Shown here: positions 49,850-59,092 of the stretch, in pieces | Layout of the letters: the number at the start of each line of letters is the position of its first letter | Position numbering within the stretch: the stretch's first letter is position 1 | NCBI RefSeq assembly: GCF_001598915.1 | Contig: NZ_BDAP01000004.1 | Coordinates: 248,001 to 312,000, forward strand | From: Williamsia muralis NBRC 105860 | Lineage (GTDB): Bacteria; Actinomycetota; Actinomycetes; Mycobacteriales; Mycobacteriaceae | Length of the DNA stretch: 64,000 nt | Direction: 5' to 3' | Program-made: the position numbers and the translations under genes | The notes under the pieces: generated by a model | What the model was told of the DNA's origin: nothing | The model's input: only the letters and a program-made list of their open reading frames with translations | The model's database searches: none

Positions 49850-50340
49850 AGCACCTCGTCCGCCCTGGCGAGTTTCCAGTCGCCGCCGACCTTCTCCAGC
49901 CGAACGTCGAGTGCCTTGACGTACCTTGCCGGTTCCGTGCCCGTGCGTGTCTGGGCCACCTCGGCCGACACCACGAGCTCGGCATGATCGGTACCGACGT
50001 CGGAGATCCCGGTCTCGATCGGTGTCCAGCTCACCGAGTAGTCGGGCACCGCCGCCGGATCGAGTGACGTCGCATATTGCTCGGCGAACTCATCGGTCAC
50101 CAGTGAGCGCGCCCGTTCACGGTCCTGCGCATAGGTGTCGGTTGCGAACGAGAACACCTGAGCCACCAGCGGTCCGGCCTGTTGCTGCGCCTGGCTGCGA
50201 TTGGCGGCGAGCAGGTCGTCGTCGCCGTCGACCTGCCAGGCCCAGGTGAGAGCACCGGCGCACAGGACCATCACGAGCACCGCGGCCACCAGCCCGCCCC
50301 AGACAAGGGTGGGCGAACCGCGCTTCGCACCAACGCTCAC
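49846..50340 (-). CDS. Mce-associated membrane protein (Mas-like), 3 of 4
   Basis: 164 residues. Short N-terminus, one helix (VWGGLVAAVLVMVLCAGAL), outer domain with QVFSFATDTYAQDRERARSL, AELVVSAEVAQTRTG and the terminal VGGDWKLARADEVL. Starts at GTG overlapping the upstream stop (GTGA). Confidence 0.8.
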   Translation of the reverse strand: MSVGAKRGSPTLVWGGLVAAVLVMVLCAGALTWAWQVDGDDDLLAANRSQAQQQAGPLVAQVFSFATDTYAQDRERARSLVTDEFAEQYATSLDPAAVPDYSVSWTPIETGISDVGTDHAELVVSAEVAQTRTGTEPARYVKALDVRLEKVGGDWKLARADEVL

Positions 50341-50984
50341 GGGAAGAACTCCAGGTCCGAGATCTTCAGGGACCCGTCCTCGGGAACCACGTCCACCTGG
50401 ATGCGGAACCGCCGATCGTCCGGTCCGCCGCCCGGCTCGGTGTTGGCGGGATCGTCGGTGACCTCGGTACGGGTGGCGATCGCAGCCGTGACCAGCAGAG
50501 TCGCCCGCTCGCCCGATCGCGACGAGATACCCACGCCGTCAACGGTTCCCGCCGCCTGGGCGCCGATCTGCTGAACAAACCTCGTATACGCATCGGCGGA
50601 TTGGGCGAACTCGTCCCGGAACGTCCCCGTGGACCCGGCGAGAATCTTCCGGCTGCGTCCGGCGGCATCGTCGGCAGCCGGAGTCAGCAGCAGCTCGACG
50701 CGTTCACGCGCGGCCCGTTGGTAGTCGGCATCACTGAACCCGCTGTCGGCGGTGACGTATCCGTACCCGCCGGCGACAGCTGCCACGGCCGCCAACGCGA
50801 CCGCAGCGACGAGAATCCGGAACCACACCGGCGATCGAATCGGGTCACGCTCGCCGAGTTCCACCTCCAACGCGGCCAAGGCCGACTCCGCCGCGCGTAG
50901 ATCTGCCCGTGCAGCACGGTCCTTCGCGATGAGGGCACGCTCTTCCGCCGGAGTGGCGGACAGCAGTGCGCGGGCGTTGAGCAC
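50337..50984 (-). CDS. Mce-associated membrane protein (Mas-like), 4 of 4 (first in operon)
   Basis: 215 residues. A predicted coiled coil (RADLRAAESALAALEVELGE) precedes one helix (FRILVAAVALAAVAAVAGGY); the outer domain has the same phase as its neighbours, ending PEDGSLKISDLEFFP. GTG start at 50984. It leads the four-gene operon, divergent from the stress-protein gene with 185 bp between. Confidence 0.8.
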   Translation of the reverse strand: MLNARALLSATPAEERALIAKDRAARADLRAAESALAALEVELGERDPIRSPVWFRILVAAVALAAVAAVAGGYGYVTADSGFSDADYQRAARERVELLLTPAADDAAGRSRKILAGSTGTFRDEFAQSADAYTRFVQQIGAQAAGTVDGVGISSRSGERATLLVTAAIATRTEVTDDPANTEPGGGPDDRRFRIQVDVVPEDGSLKISDLEFFP

Positions 50985-51169
50985 CGGTTCATCCTAGAGA
51001 CCCGGCCGCCGTGCGGGTCCTGCTTCTGGCGGCAGGTCGCGTGTCGGTCGGCAAGAACGGCCCGCCCGACATTCCGACAGGGTGCGCCGGGGTCGGTTAC
51101 ATTCCTTGCGGGGGTGAACGTGGAGATCATCGGAAGAGGCGGACGTATGAACCCAGCACGGCCCCTGCA

Positions 51170-52042
51170 GTGACCGTTGTCGTCGGATATCAGCCCGGGC
51201 GCGGAGGCGATGAGGCGATCGAGCTCGGGTCCGGCCTGGCCGATGCGCTCGGCACCGGCCTGGTATTGGTGATCGCCACCCCCAAGCCGTGGAGGACGCC
51301 ATCGATGGCCCGGGTCGATGCCGAGTTCGCCGAGTACGCACAGCGTTACGGCGACGACGCCGAGGCCGCCGCCCGAACTCACCTGCGGACCCGCGCACCG
51401 GGCACCGGCGTGAGCTTTCGCCGCGTCAGTGAAGGCTCGGTGTCCAAGTCACTGCATGTGGCGCTCGACGAGCTGGACGCGGACGTCCTCGTGCTCGGAA
51501 CCACCCACGGCGACGACGGCGGCCGAATGTCGCTCGGTGCCACCACCAGTCGCCTCATGCACTCCAGCTCCGTACCGCTTGCGCTCGCTCCGAGGGGTTA
51601 CCGTTGCACCGCGATCACCGGTGTCACCTGCGCGTACTCCGGCGACTCACGCGGCGAAGACGTGGTCGTCTCGGCACGTGATCTCGCCGGGCGACTGTCC
51701 GTCCCGCTACGCGTGGCGACGTTCGGGGTTCGGCCGGCGGACATGTTCCCGCCCGAGGTCGGATTCGATGCCGAACGCGGCGTCATGCAGGCATGGCGCG
51801 AGCAGATGGCGGCCTCAATGCAAGAGTTGGTGCACCGCAACGTGATCGACAACAGCGTCCAGACGTTGGTGAGCACCGGCGACAACTGGGACGCGGCTTT
51901 CGACGGCATCGAATGGCCGCAAGGTGAGATCCTCACCATCGGTACGACCCCTCGCGACTCCGTCAAACGCGTATTCCTCGGGTCGACGGCGGCGAAGATC
52001 ATCGCTGCCGCGACCGTTCCCACCATCATCTTCCCCGGCTGA
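51170..52042 (+). CDS. Universal stress protein, tandem UspA domains
   Basis: 290 residues with two Usp folds: residues about 1-135 (TVVVGYQPGRGGDEAIELG, DVLVLGTTHGDDGGRMSLGATTSRLM) and 140-290 (VTCAYSGDSRGEDVVVSA to ILTIGTTPRDSVKRVFLGSTA). The GxxG-type ATP-binding loops are partly conserved. GTG 51170 is chosen because it leads directly into the first Usp strand; upstream in-frame sequence is not protein-like. The permease starts 11 nt after the stop, so the pair is one operon, probably sensing state for transport. Confidence 0.87.
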   Translation: MTVVVGYQPGRGGDEAIELGSGLADALGTGLVLVIATPKPWRTPSMARVDAEFAEYAQRYGDDAEAAARTHLRTRAPGTGVSFRRVSEGSVSKSLHVALDELDADVLVLGTTHGDDGGRMSLGATTSRLMHSSSVPLALAPRGYRCTAITGVTCAYSGDSRGEDVVVSARDLAGRLSVPLRVATFGVRPADMFPPEVGFDAERGVMQAWREQMAASMQELVHRNVIDNSVQTLVSTGDNWDAAFDGIEWPQGEILTIGTTPRDSVKRVFLGSTAAKIIAAATVPTIIFPG

Positions 52043-52052
52043 GGTACCCACC

Positions 52053-53513
52053 ATGGATGTCAACAAGAACCCGGCCTCCGCCGGCGAAGCACCACTGACC
52101 ATCTCCACCCTGTTCCGCCGAAAACCCGTTCCCACCGGTTACCTCGTGGAAGCGGACACCGGCCTCAAACGCACCATCACCACCACACAGCTGGCGTGCT
52201 TCGGTATCGGATCCACCGTCGGTACCGGCATCTTCTTCGTGATGAGCGAAGCGGTGCCCGATGCCGGGCCGTCCGTGGTGATCTCATTCCTCATCGCCGG
52301 CATCGCCGCCGGTCTCGCGGTGATCTGCTACGCCGAGATGGCGTCGGCGGTGCCGGTGTCGGGGTCGACGTATTCCTACGCGTACGCCACGCTCGGCGAG
52401 GTCGTCGCGATGGCTGTCGCGGGTTGTCTGCTGCTCGAGTACGGGGTGGCGACCGCCGCGGTCGCCGTCGGTTGGAGTCAGTACCTCAACGCACTCCTCG
52501 GGTACATCCACCTACCAGCGATCCCACATGCGCTCAGCGCGGCACCGTGGGACGAGAACCCCGGTGTGGTCAATCTGCCCGCGATCATCCTGGTGGCCCT
52601 CTGCGCGGTTCTGCTCATCCGGGGAGCCAGCGAGTCCGCCCGCGCCAACGCGATCATGGTGGCCATCAAGCTGTCGGTGCTGGCCCTGTTCGCAGCGGTC
52701 GCATTCTCCGCCTTCAACACCGACAACATGAGCCCGTTTTTCCTCAACGGCGCCAACGGCGTGACCGCCGCAGCAGGCGTCATCTTCTTCTCGTTCATCG
52801 GACTCGACGCCGTGTCCACGGCAGGCGAAGAGGTGAAGGACCCGCAGCGCACCATGCCCCGGGCACTGATGGCCGCATTGATCACCGTCATCGTTGTGTA
52901 CGTGTTGGTCGCGCTCGCCGCAGTCGGCGCCCAGCAGGCAGACAAGTTCAAGGGGCAGGAAGCCGGCCTGGCCCAGATCCTCGAGGACGTGACCGGGTCG
53001 ACCTGGCCGTCCATCGTGTTGTCGGCGGGTGCCGTCATCTCCATCTTCTCGGTCACCCTGGTCACCTTGTACGGACAGACCCGCATCCTGTTCGCGATGG
53101 GCCGCGACGGCATGCTGCCGAAGTTTTTCACGCGGGTGAACGCCACAACGTTGACGCCGGTGAACAACACGGTTGTGGTGGCCGTCGTCGTGGCCCTGAT
53201 GGCCGGCTTCATCCCCTTGGATTACCTGATCGACATGGTGTCGATCGGCACCCTCACCGCATTCACCGTCGTCAGTCTCGGCGTGATCATCCTGCGCCGC
53301 CGCGAGCCGAATCTGGAAAGGCCGTTCAAGGTCCCGTTCTATCCCGTCACCCCTGTCCTGGCCATCGCGGCGTGCATGTACATCCTGTGGGGACTGCACT
53401 GGTACACCTTCGTCTTCTTCGGACTATGGGTGTCGGTGGTGATCTGCTACTACCTCGCCTACGGGCGTAAGCACTCCAGGCTGAACGTGACCTCTGATCC
53501 GCTGGGTGGGTGA
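52053..53513 (+). CDS. APC-superfamily cationic amino-acid-type permease
   Basis: 486 residues with about twelve membrane helices. N-terminal signature LKRTITTTQLACFGIGSTVGTGIFF and AGIAAGLAVICYAEMASAVPVSGSTYSY mark the CAT-like branch of the APC superfamily; the consensus loop FFSFIGLDAVSTAGEEVKDPQRTMPRAL, split here as FFSFIGLDAVSTAGEEV and KDPQRTMPRAL, is intact. ATG 52053 follows GAGG overlapping the upstream stop. Substrate is likely an amino acid or polyamine. A repeat array lies downstream. Confidence 0.92.
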   Translation: MDVNKNPASAGEAPLTISTLFRRKPVPTGYLVEADTGLKRTITTTQLACFGIGSTVGTGIFFVMSEAVPDAGPSVVISFLIAGIAAGLAVICYAEMASAVPVSGSTYSYAYATLGEVVAMAVAGCLLLEYGVATAAVAVGWSQYLNALLGYIHLPAIPHALSAAPWDENPGVVNLPAIILVALCAVLLIRGASESARANAIMVAIKLSVLALFAAVAFSAFNTDNMSPFFLNGANGVTAAAGVIFFSFIGLDAVSTAGEEVKDPQRTMPRALMAALITVIVVYVLVALAAVGAQQADKFKGQEAGLAQILEDVTGSTWPSIVLSAGAVISIFSVTLVTLYGQTRILFAMGRDGMLPKFFTRVNATTLTPVNNTVVVAVVVALMAGFIPLDYLIDMVSIGTLTAFTVVSLGVIILRRREPNLERPFKVPFYPVTPVLAIAACMYILWGLHWYTFVFFGLWVSVVICYYLAYGRKHSRLNVTSDPLGG

Positions 53514-53553
53514 CGACTGCTGAGGCAGTCTAGGCGTGGGAGCGGGTTTGGGG

Positions 53554-53834
53554 CGCTCGGGAGACTCGCGAACGCTCGGTCTGCGGAGCGAGCAACGACG
53601 AGAATCGCACACAGAGCCGCGGGTCGGCTCGGGAAACTCGCAAACGCTCGGACTACAGACCGAGCAACGGCTAGGACACAGAGCGGGGCCGCTAGCCGGC
53701 TCACCAAACCCGTGAACGCTCGGTCTGCAGGACGAGCAACGACCAGGACACCGAGCGAAGTAGTTCGCCGGCTCGGGAAACCTGCGAACGCTCGGACTAC
53801 AGACCGAGCAACGGCGAGAACACCGAGCGGGGCC
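53554..53834. repeat. Four tandem 72-bp imperfect repeats with internal palindromes
   Basis: Units begin at 53554, 53626, 53698 and 53770, exactly 72 bp apart; the fourth is about 65 bp. Each contains GCTCGG ... CCGAGC separated by 8 bp (best in units 2 and 4, GCTCGGACTACAGACCGAGC) followed by AACG-C and ACACnGAGC. Each can form a small hairpin. The array fills the 328-bp space (53514-53841) between the convergent permease and acyl-CoA ligase genes and nothing else is seen there. Confidence 0.9.
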
Positions 53835-53841
53835 TAACGAC

Positions 53842-55467
53842 CTACGCCGTGTTGTGCTCCTGTGCCAGCGCGTCGAGTGTGGTTTTTGTGACCTTGCCTT
53901 GTGCGCCACGCGGCAGGTCGGGAACCACGATGACGTCGCGAGGAACTCGCGACCGCGACAGCTCGGTACCGATGTAGGTCTTCACGTCGGCGGCTGCCAC
54001 GTCGGCACCGTCTCGGGGCACCACAAATGCCCGGAGTCGTTGGCCGAAGTCCTGATCGGGGACGGCAACAACAGCGGCGTCGACGATGTCGGGATGCTTG
54101 CCGAGCGCCAGTTCCACCTCTTCGGGGAAGACGTTCTCGCCGCCGGAGATGATCATCCCGTCACTGCGGCCCTCGACGAACAGCCTGCCCGCGGCATCGA
54201 GACGTCCGGTGTCCCCGGTGTTCAACATCCCGTGCAGTGTCTCTTTGCTCGTGCCGTTGGTGTACTTGCTGATCTGGCTGCCCGACCGCACGAAGATCTG
54301 TCCGGACTCCCCCGTCGGTACCCGAGCACCGTCTCGGATGATGGCCACCTCGACACCCAGCGGTGGGCGCCCGGCGGTGGTGGGTTCGGCCGCGAGATCG
54401 TCAGGGGTCGCAATGGTGACGTACGAAGCCTCGGTCGCGCCGTAGAGATTGTGCAGCACCGGTCCGAACCGCTCGGCGACGGCAAGCACCAGGGATGAAT
54501 CGAGTTTGGCGCCGCCGGAAGCGATCATCCTGAGCCGGCCGTGGTCGATGCGACGGAGCTGTTCCTCGTCGAGATCCATGAACCGGCGCAGCATGGTGGG
54601 GACCACCATCATTGCGGTGCAACGGTGTTCGACCAGGAGACTCAGCGACTCCGGTGCCCGGAACCGCCGGTCCATCACCACGGTGGCGCCGGTCAGCAGG
54701 CACACCATCGTGGCAAGCAGGCCCCAGCCGTGGAAGGCCGGCGCCGACATCAGCACGGTGTCGGAGCCGCGGATCTGGATTTTGGAGACGAACCCGGCCG
54801 GCAACGACATCGACACGGCGCCGTCGCGCGGCGCGCCCTTCGGTGCTCCGGTGCTGCCGCTCGTGAGGATCACGAGCGACGACTGGTGCTGCGGCGCCCG
54901 CGGCAGTTCGGTCGAGCTCGACGAGATCAGGTGGTCGAGTGTTTCGGGTCCAGGCTCACCCTCAGCCTGGTCGGTCCAGGCGACGTACCGGCGGACACCT
55001 TGGTCGACCAATTCGAGGACGCCGGCGAACTCCGCGTCGTGCAGGATCACGTCGGCCTTCTCGCGAGCGGTCACCTCCGCCATCTGTTTGGCGCCGAGAT
55101 CGGTGTTCAGCAGCACCACACGTGCACCGAGTCCGATGCCGGAGAGCAAACCGATCACCGCGAAGCGACTGTTGCGGCACATCACTCCCACGGTGGGACG
55201 GTCCTGACCTGGCAGGACCTCACCTAGGCCGTTCATCACCGCGTTGCACATCGCGGCCAGTTCGCTGTACGTCACCGGTCCCTGCGGGTCGATCAGCGCA
55301 ACCCGACTGCCGTGGATGGCCGCATAGATCGCGGGTCCCGCGGCTTCCCCTGCCGCACGACGCAGCCTGGCGACCTGCGGCAGTTGACGAACACCCGGCA
55401 TCGCGCCGGCGCGCCTCAGTTCCCGTACCGCTGCCAACTCGGTACGCACATGGTTCAGCTTCGACAC
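53842..55467 (-). CDS. Acyl-CoA synthetase (FadD type)
   Basis: 541 residues of the ANL adenylating family. AMP-binding motif LVILTSGSTGAPKGAPR, the YGATE motif (NLYGATEASYVTI), then the GMLNTGDTGRLDAAGRL hinge region, GRSDGMIISGGENVFPEEVE, and the C-terminal catalytic lysine in PRGAQGKVTKTTLD. It ligates CoA to a fatty or sterol-side-chain acid. GTG 55467 has GAGG 6 nt upstream; a GTG at 55482 overlapping the TetR stop is the alternative. Third in a P450-TetR-FadD operon. Confidence 0.92.
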   Translation of the reverse strand: MSKLNHVRTELAAVRELRRAGAMPGVRQLPQVARLRRAAGEAAGPAIYAAIHGSRVALIDPQGPVTYSELAAMCNAVMNGLGEVLPGQDRPTVGVMCRNSRFAVIGLLSGIGLGARVVLLNTDLGAKQMAEVTAREKADVILHDAEFAGVLELVDQGVRRYVAWTDQAEGEPGPETLDHLISSSSTELPRAPQHQSSLVILTSGSTGAPKGAPRDGAVSMSLPAGFVSKIQIRGSDTVLMSAPAFHGWGLLATMVCLLTGATVVMDRRFRAPESLSLLVEHRCTAMMVVPTMLRRFMDLDEEQLRRIDHGRLRMIASGGAKLDSSLVLAVAERFGPVLHNLYGATEASYVTIATPDDLAAEPTTAGRPPLGVEVAIIRDGARVPTGESGQIFVRSGSQISKYTNGTSKETLHGMLNTGDTGRLDAAGRLFVEGRSDGMIISGGENVFPEEVELALGKHPDIVDAAVVAVPDQDFGQRLRAFVVPRDGADVAAADVKTYIGTELSRSRVPRDVIVVPDLPRGAQGKVTKTTLDALAQEHNTA

Positions 55468-55475
55468 GCGACGCC

Positions 55476-56102
55476 TCACCACACCATCGTCGCGAGATAG
55501 CGCTGCGCGTAGTCGCGGACCGCTTCCGGCTCCGATCTGCTCTCATCCATCGCCGGGGTATCGAGGTACGAGATCACCAGCCGGACAAGGATCTCGGTGA
55601 CCGCGTGCAGATCCTCATCGGGCATCTTCGCGCCCGCCGCCCGCAACGTCTTCATGATCCGTCCGGTCACGATCTCGATGAACAGACCGGTCACCGAGTT
55701 GGTGATGCCCTTGAGTGCGTCGCGTTCGTCGACCATCATGCGGCGGATCAACGGGTCGTTGTTCACCAGCTGCGCACCGGCCAAGAACGCCTCGACGACC
55801 GCTTCCTGCGGTCCGTGGCCGACAGTGGCCTGCTCGAGCAACATCATTCCGTCGAGGTAGATGCGTTCGGCCACGCCGAGCAGCAGCGCCTCCTTGTTCG
55901 GGAACCGCCGATAGAGGGTGCTGCGGCTGACCCCCGCGCGCTTGGCGACATCGTCGACGCCGGTACGGCGAATGCCGTTGTCCTCGAACTCGCCTCGCGC
56001 CGCCTCGAGGATTGCGTCTTCTTGCTCGCGCGGCGATGCGGTGTTGCGCACCTTGCGCGACGATGATGCCCGTTCTTCGGTGGGACTCGACGACCGCGCC
56101 AT
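55476..56102 (-). CDS. TetR-family transcriptional regulator in P450 operon
   Basis: 208 residues. N-terminal helix-turn-helix with GVDDVAKRAGVSRSTLYRRF and PNKEALLLGVAERIY; the ligand domain is alpha-helical with no named motif. The start ATG shares one base with the P450 stop (TGATG). It probably regulates the P450-FadD operon it belongs to. The divergence of ligand domains prevents predicting the inducer. Confidence 0.92.
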   Translation of the reverse strand: MARSSSPTEERASSSRKVRNTASPREQEDAILEAARGEFEDNGIRRTGVDDVAKRAGVSRSTLYRRFPNKEALLLGVAERIYLDGMMLLEQATVGHGPQEAVVEAFLAGAQLVNNDPLIRRMMVDERDALKGITNSVTGLFIEIVTGRIMKTLRAAGAKMPDEDLHAVTEILVRLVISYLDTPAMDESRSEPEAVRDYAQRYLATMVW

Positions 56103-57439
56103 CACACGCGCCGCATGGTGACTGGCAGCTTGTCCTTGGGCACCGGGAGCGAGCTGAAATCCATCGGCATCGTGTACTCCTGCGGCACCGACCATTCGAA
56201 ACCGCGTAACAACTGGTGCATGATCGTCCGGACTTCCATCTGCCCAAAATACAACCCGATGCACTTGTGCACGCCACCGCCGAAGGGCATCCAGGCCATC
56301 CGGTGCTTCTTGTCCTCGGCGCGCTCCTTGGTGAACCGCTCGGGATCGAAGACGAACGGGTTGGACCAGTACTCCGCGTCGTAGTGGTTGGTCAGCGCTG
56401 GAACCGACACGATCGAACCCTTGGGCACATAGTGCCCGAGTACCTCGGTGTCCTTGATCGCCATCCGCGGCTGCCCGGGAACCGGAGCGCACATGCGCAG
56501 CGACTCCTTCATGATCAGGTCGAGATCGGTCAGCTTGGCCAGGTCGTCGTAGCCGAGCTCGGCGCCGAGTTCCATGGACTGCGCACGGGCACGGTCCTGC
56601 CACTCGGGCGACTTGGCCATGCGGTAAGCCATCTGACTCATCGTCATGGTGGAGGTGTCGTGGGCGGCCATCATCACGAAAATCATGTGGTTGACCACGT
56701 CTTCGTCGGTGAACCGATGGCCCTCCTCGCTCTCGGCGTGGCACAGCACCGAGAACAGGTCGGGCGACTCCCCCGCCCGCTTGGCGGCGATGTGGCTCAT
56801 GAAGAACTCTTCGAGGACTTTGCGTGACCGCAGCCCCTTCCACCAGCGACCACCAGGGACCGGCCGACGAACCAGCGCGACACCTGCGCGGACCGTGTCG
56901 ATGAACGCCTTGTTGACGCGGTCGGCTTCCTCTTTGGGCAGTTCCAGACCCATGAAGACCTCGAGTGCCACGTCCAGGGTGAGGGCCTTGAACTCGCTGA
57001 ACAGTTTGACGTCGCCGACGGGGAACTGCTTGATGCGCTCGACGATCATCGGCTGCATCTCTTGCATGTATCCCTTAAGCACGGGCTGGGTGAAAGCCTG
57101 CTGGAGGATCAGCCGATGGTGGCGGTGCTCTTCGAAGTCGAGCAGCATCACACCGCGATTGAAGAACGGGCCGATGAAAAAGCTCCAGGCCGGACCGTTT
57201 GCGAACGCCTTGTCCTTGTTCATCAGGATCTGATCGGCCGCTTCGGGTCCACGGCAGGTGACCAGCTTCTGCCCGAAGGCGTTCATGAAGGAGACACGAC
57301 CGAATGCCGCCTGCTGAGCGTCGCTGAAGGCGAACGGGTCCCGGCGCATCTTCAGGATCTGGATCGCCCCGTTGGTGTCCGAACCCTCGATCGACTTCAG
57401 ACCGCTGCCCGATGGGGCCTCCGCCAGGATGACCGACAT
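56102..57439 (-). CDS. Cytochrome P450 (CYP136-like)
   Basis: 445 residues. The oxygen-activation helix has AAHDTSTMT (His in place of the usual Gly), ExxR is ESLRMC, the PERF region FDPERF is present, and the heme cysteine lies in FGGGVHKCIG. Genomic neighbours (TetR on the same strand) recall the mycobacterial CYP136 locus, but family assignment is tentative. ATG 57439 has GGAGG 7 nt upstream. A close paralogue ends at the right edge of the window. Confidence 0.92.
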   Translation of the reverse strand: MSVILAEAPSGSGLKSIEGSDTNGAIQILKMRRDPFAFSDAQQAAFGRVSFMNAFGQKLVTCRGPEAADQILMNKDKAFANGPAWSFFIGPFFNRGVMLLDFEEHRHHRLILQQAFTQPVLKGYMQEMQPMIVERIKQFPVGDVKLFSEFKALTLDVALEVFMGLELPKEEADRVNKAFIDTVRAGVALVRRPVPGGRWWKGLRSRKVLEEFFMSHIAAKRAGESPDLFSVLCHAESEEGHRFTDEDVVNHMIFVMMAAHDTSTMTMSQMAYRMAKSPEWQDRARAQSMELGAELGYDDLAKLTDLDLIMKESLRMCAPVPGQPRMAIKDTEVLGHYVPKGSIVSVPALTNHYDAEYWSNPFVFDPERFTKERAEDKKHRMAWMPFGGGVHKCIGLYFGQMEVRTIMHQLLRGFEWSVPQEYTMPMDFSSLPVPKDKLPVTMRRV

Positions 57440-57516
57440 TGCTGAACCTCCGCTGTTGGAACGATTTCGCAAAATTGTATCTTCTGGCGACGTCCAGGCA
57501 CAGCCGGTTGCGGTTT

Positions 57517-58488
57517 TCAGTTGTCGGCGAGTATCGCCAGGCAGCGGCGCAGACGCTCCAGCCACCAGTCCCGTCTGTCCTCACCGGCCAGGGGCAGCGC
57601 AGTGGGATCGATGTCGACCAGACGGGGACTGAGCGAACCCATCTCCGGCACAAAGGGCTCGGCGACGTCGGTGACGAACAGTCCACCGGTGCCGAGGCCG
57701 CAGGCAGGGGGTTCGGCAGGCAACGCGACCGCGGTGGCCACACCGGCGGAGATGCCGACTGCGGAATCGAGGGCGCTGGAGATGACCACCGGTACCGGAA
57801 TCCGGCCGGCGAGATCGAGCACCCGCCGCATGCCGCCGAGCGGCGCCACCTTCAGGACGGCGATGTCGGCGGCCTCGGCGGCGATGACCTTGAGAGGGTC
57901 ACTGGCGCGCCGAATGCTCTCATCGGCCGCGATCGGGGTGTCGACGGCGGCCCGGACGGCAGCGAGTTCGTCGATGGTGGCGCAGGGCTGCTCCGCGTAC
58001 TGCAGCTCACCGAGCGCGCGGATCGCTGTGATCGCTTGCTGCACAGTCCATTTACCGTTCGCGTCCACCCGGACATAGTCGATGCGGGACCGGACGGCCT
58101 CCACGCGTGCGACGTCGTCGTCGAGCGTCTGACCCTCCTGCGCCACCTTGACCTTGGCCGTGTGCGCCCCTGGATATCGGGCCAACACTTCGTCCACCTG
58201 GTCGGCCGGGATCGCCGGAACGGTGGCGTTGACCGCAACCGAGTCCCTCACCGCGGATGGCGGTCCGAGGTAGGCGGCTTCGATACCCGCAGCAAGCCAG
58301 GCGGCCGATTCGGCGTCGTCGTATTCGACGAAGGCACCGAACTCACCCCATCCGGCCGGGCCCCGGAACAGCATCACCTCACGAGTGGTGATGTCGCGGA
58401 ACCGCATGCGCATGGGCAGGGCAACCACCACGGCCGACTCCGCGATCTCCTCGTAAGGCGGGACCGGAGACGCGGAGGGGATCGTCAT
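57517..58488 (-). CDS. menC: o-Succinylbenzoate synthase MenC
   Basis: 323 residues, enolase superfamily, menaquinone pathway. Catalytic lysine pair in TAKVKVAQ, metal ligands in VRVDANGKW (Asp), YAEQPCATIDE (Glu) and PIAADESI (Asp), and second catalytic Lys in VLKVAPLGG. ATG 58488 is chosen (MTIPSASPVPPYEEI). No other men gene is in view, so it is separated from the pathway cluster. A TetR gene ends 7 nt upstream. Confidence 0.9.
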   Translation of the reverse strand: MTIPSASPVPPYEEIAESAVVVALPMRMRFRDITTREVMLFRGPAGWGEFGAFVEYDDAESAAWLAAGIEAAYLGPPSAVRDSVAVNATVPAIPADQVDEVLARYPGAHTAKVKVAQEGQTLDDDVARVEAVRSRIDYVRVDANGKWTVQQAITAIRALGELQYAEQPCATIDELAAVRAAVDTPIAADESIRRASDPLKVIAAEAADIAVLKVAPLGGMRRVLDLAGRIPVPVVISSALDSAVGISAGVATAVALPAEPPACGLGTGGLFVTDVAEPFVPEMGSLSPRLVDIDPTALPLAGEDRRDWWLERLRRCLAILADN

Positions 58489-58495
58489 GAACGAT

Positions 58496-59092
58496 TCACC
58501 GATCTGCCGCACCGGCCAGCCAGCCGAGTACCAGTTCGAGCCTCTGCTGCTCCAATTCTGGCTGCGGATTGACCGCCGCCGCAACGGCTTCCCCGTCGAA
58601 GAGATGGACGATGGTCAGCGCCACGAGTTCGACCTGCCCGTCGGGCAATCCCTGCACGGCGGGTACCGTCCGCGCGAACTGAGCTATCTGATCGTGGTAC
58701 TCGGCAAGCATGGGGGCGAGCCGATCCCGGAGCCCCGCGTCGGTCCGCGCGGCGATCAGTAGTTCGTACCAGGCACCGTTGATGGGCGCCCGGCACGCTT
58801 GCCGGACGAGCACGAGGCAGTCCGCCAAGGTACCGGTTCCCAGCAGCGCCAGACTCTGCGAAAAAGCCTCGAACTGTCTGGCACGCACGGAATCGGCGGC
58901 CGCGATCACCAGGTCCAGCCGGGTCGGGAAATGGCGGAACAGCCCACCCTGGGACACTCCGCTACGCGTACAGATCTCACTGATGGTGCTGCGTTGGTAT
59001 CCCAGCTCGCACAGCGACTCCACACACGCATCCACCAGCCGCGCCATCGTGGCTGTCCGGCGCTGCTCCTGGGTGCGGCGTGCCTCTCCCAT
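58496..59092 (-). CDS. TetR-family transcriptional regulator
   Basis: 198 residues. DNA-binding region ISEICTRSGVSQGGLFRHF preceded by LVDACVESLCELGYQRST; C-terminal ligand domain with WYELLIAARTDAGLR. Sandwiched between the amidohydrolase (its start abuts that gene's stop) and menC (7 nt), so all three are probably one transcript with self-regulation. Confidence 0.92.
   Translation of the reverse strand: MGEARRTQEQRRTATMARLVDACVESLCELGYQRSTISEICTRSGVSQGGLFRHFPTRLDLVIAAADSVRARQFEAFSQSLALLGTGTLADCLVLVRQACRAPINGAWYELLIAARTDAGLRDRLAPMLAEYHDQIAQFARTVPAVQGLPDGQVELVALTIVHLFDGEAVAAAVNPQPELEQQRLELVLGWLAGAADR

Noticed and set aside
53554-53834. Possible CRISPR array
   Set aside because: Whole 72-bp units are similar, without unique spacers, and no cas genes are present.
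53424-53909. 161-codon minus-strand frame with a 24-residue cysteine-rich repeat across the 72-bp array
   Set aside because: It stays open only because 72 is a multiple of 3; it overlaps both the permease and ligase genes, and conservation follows the palindromes rather than codons.
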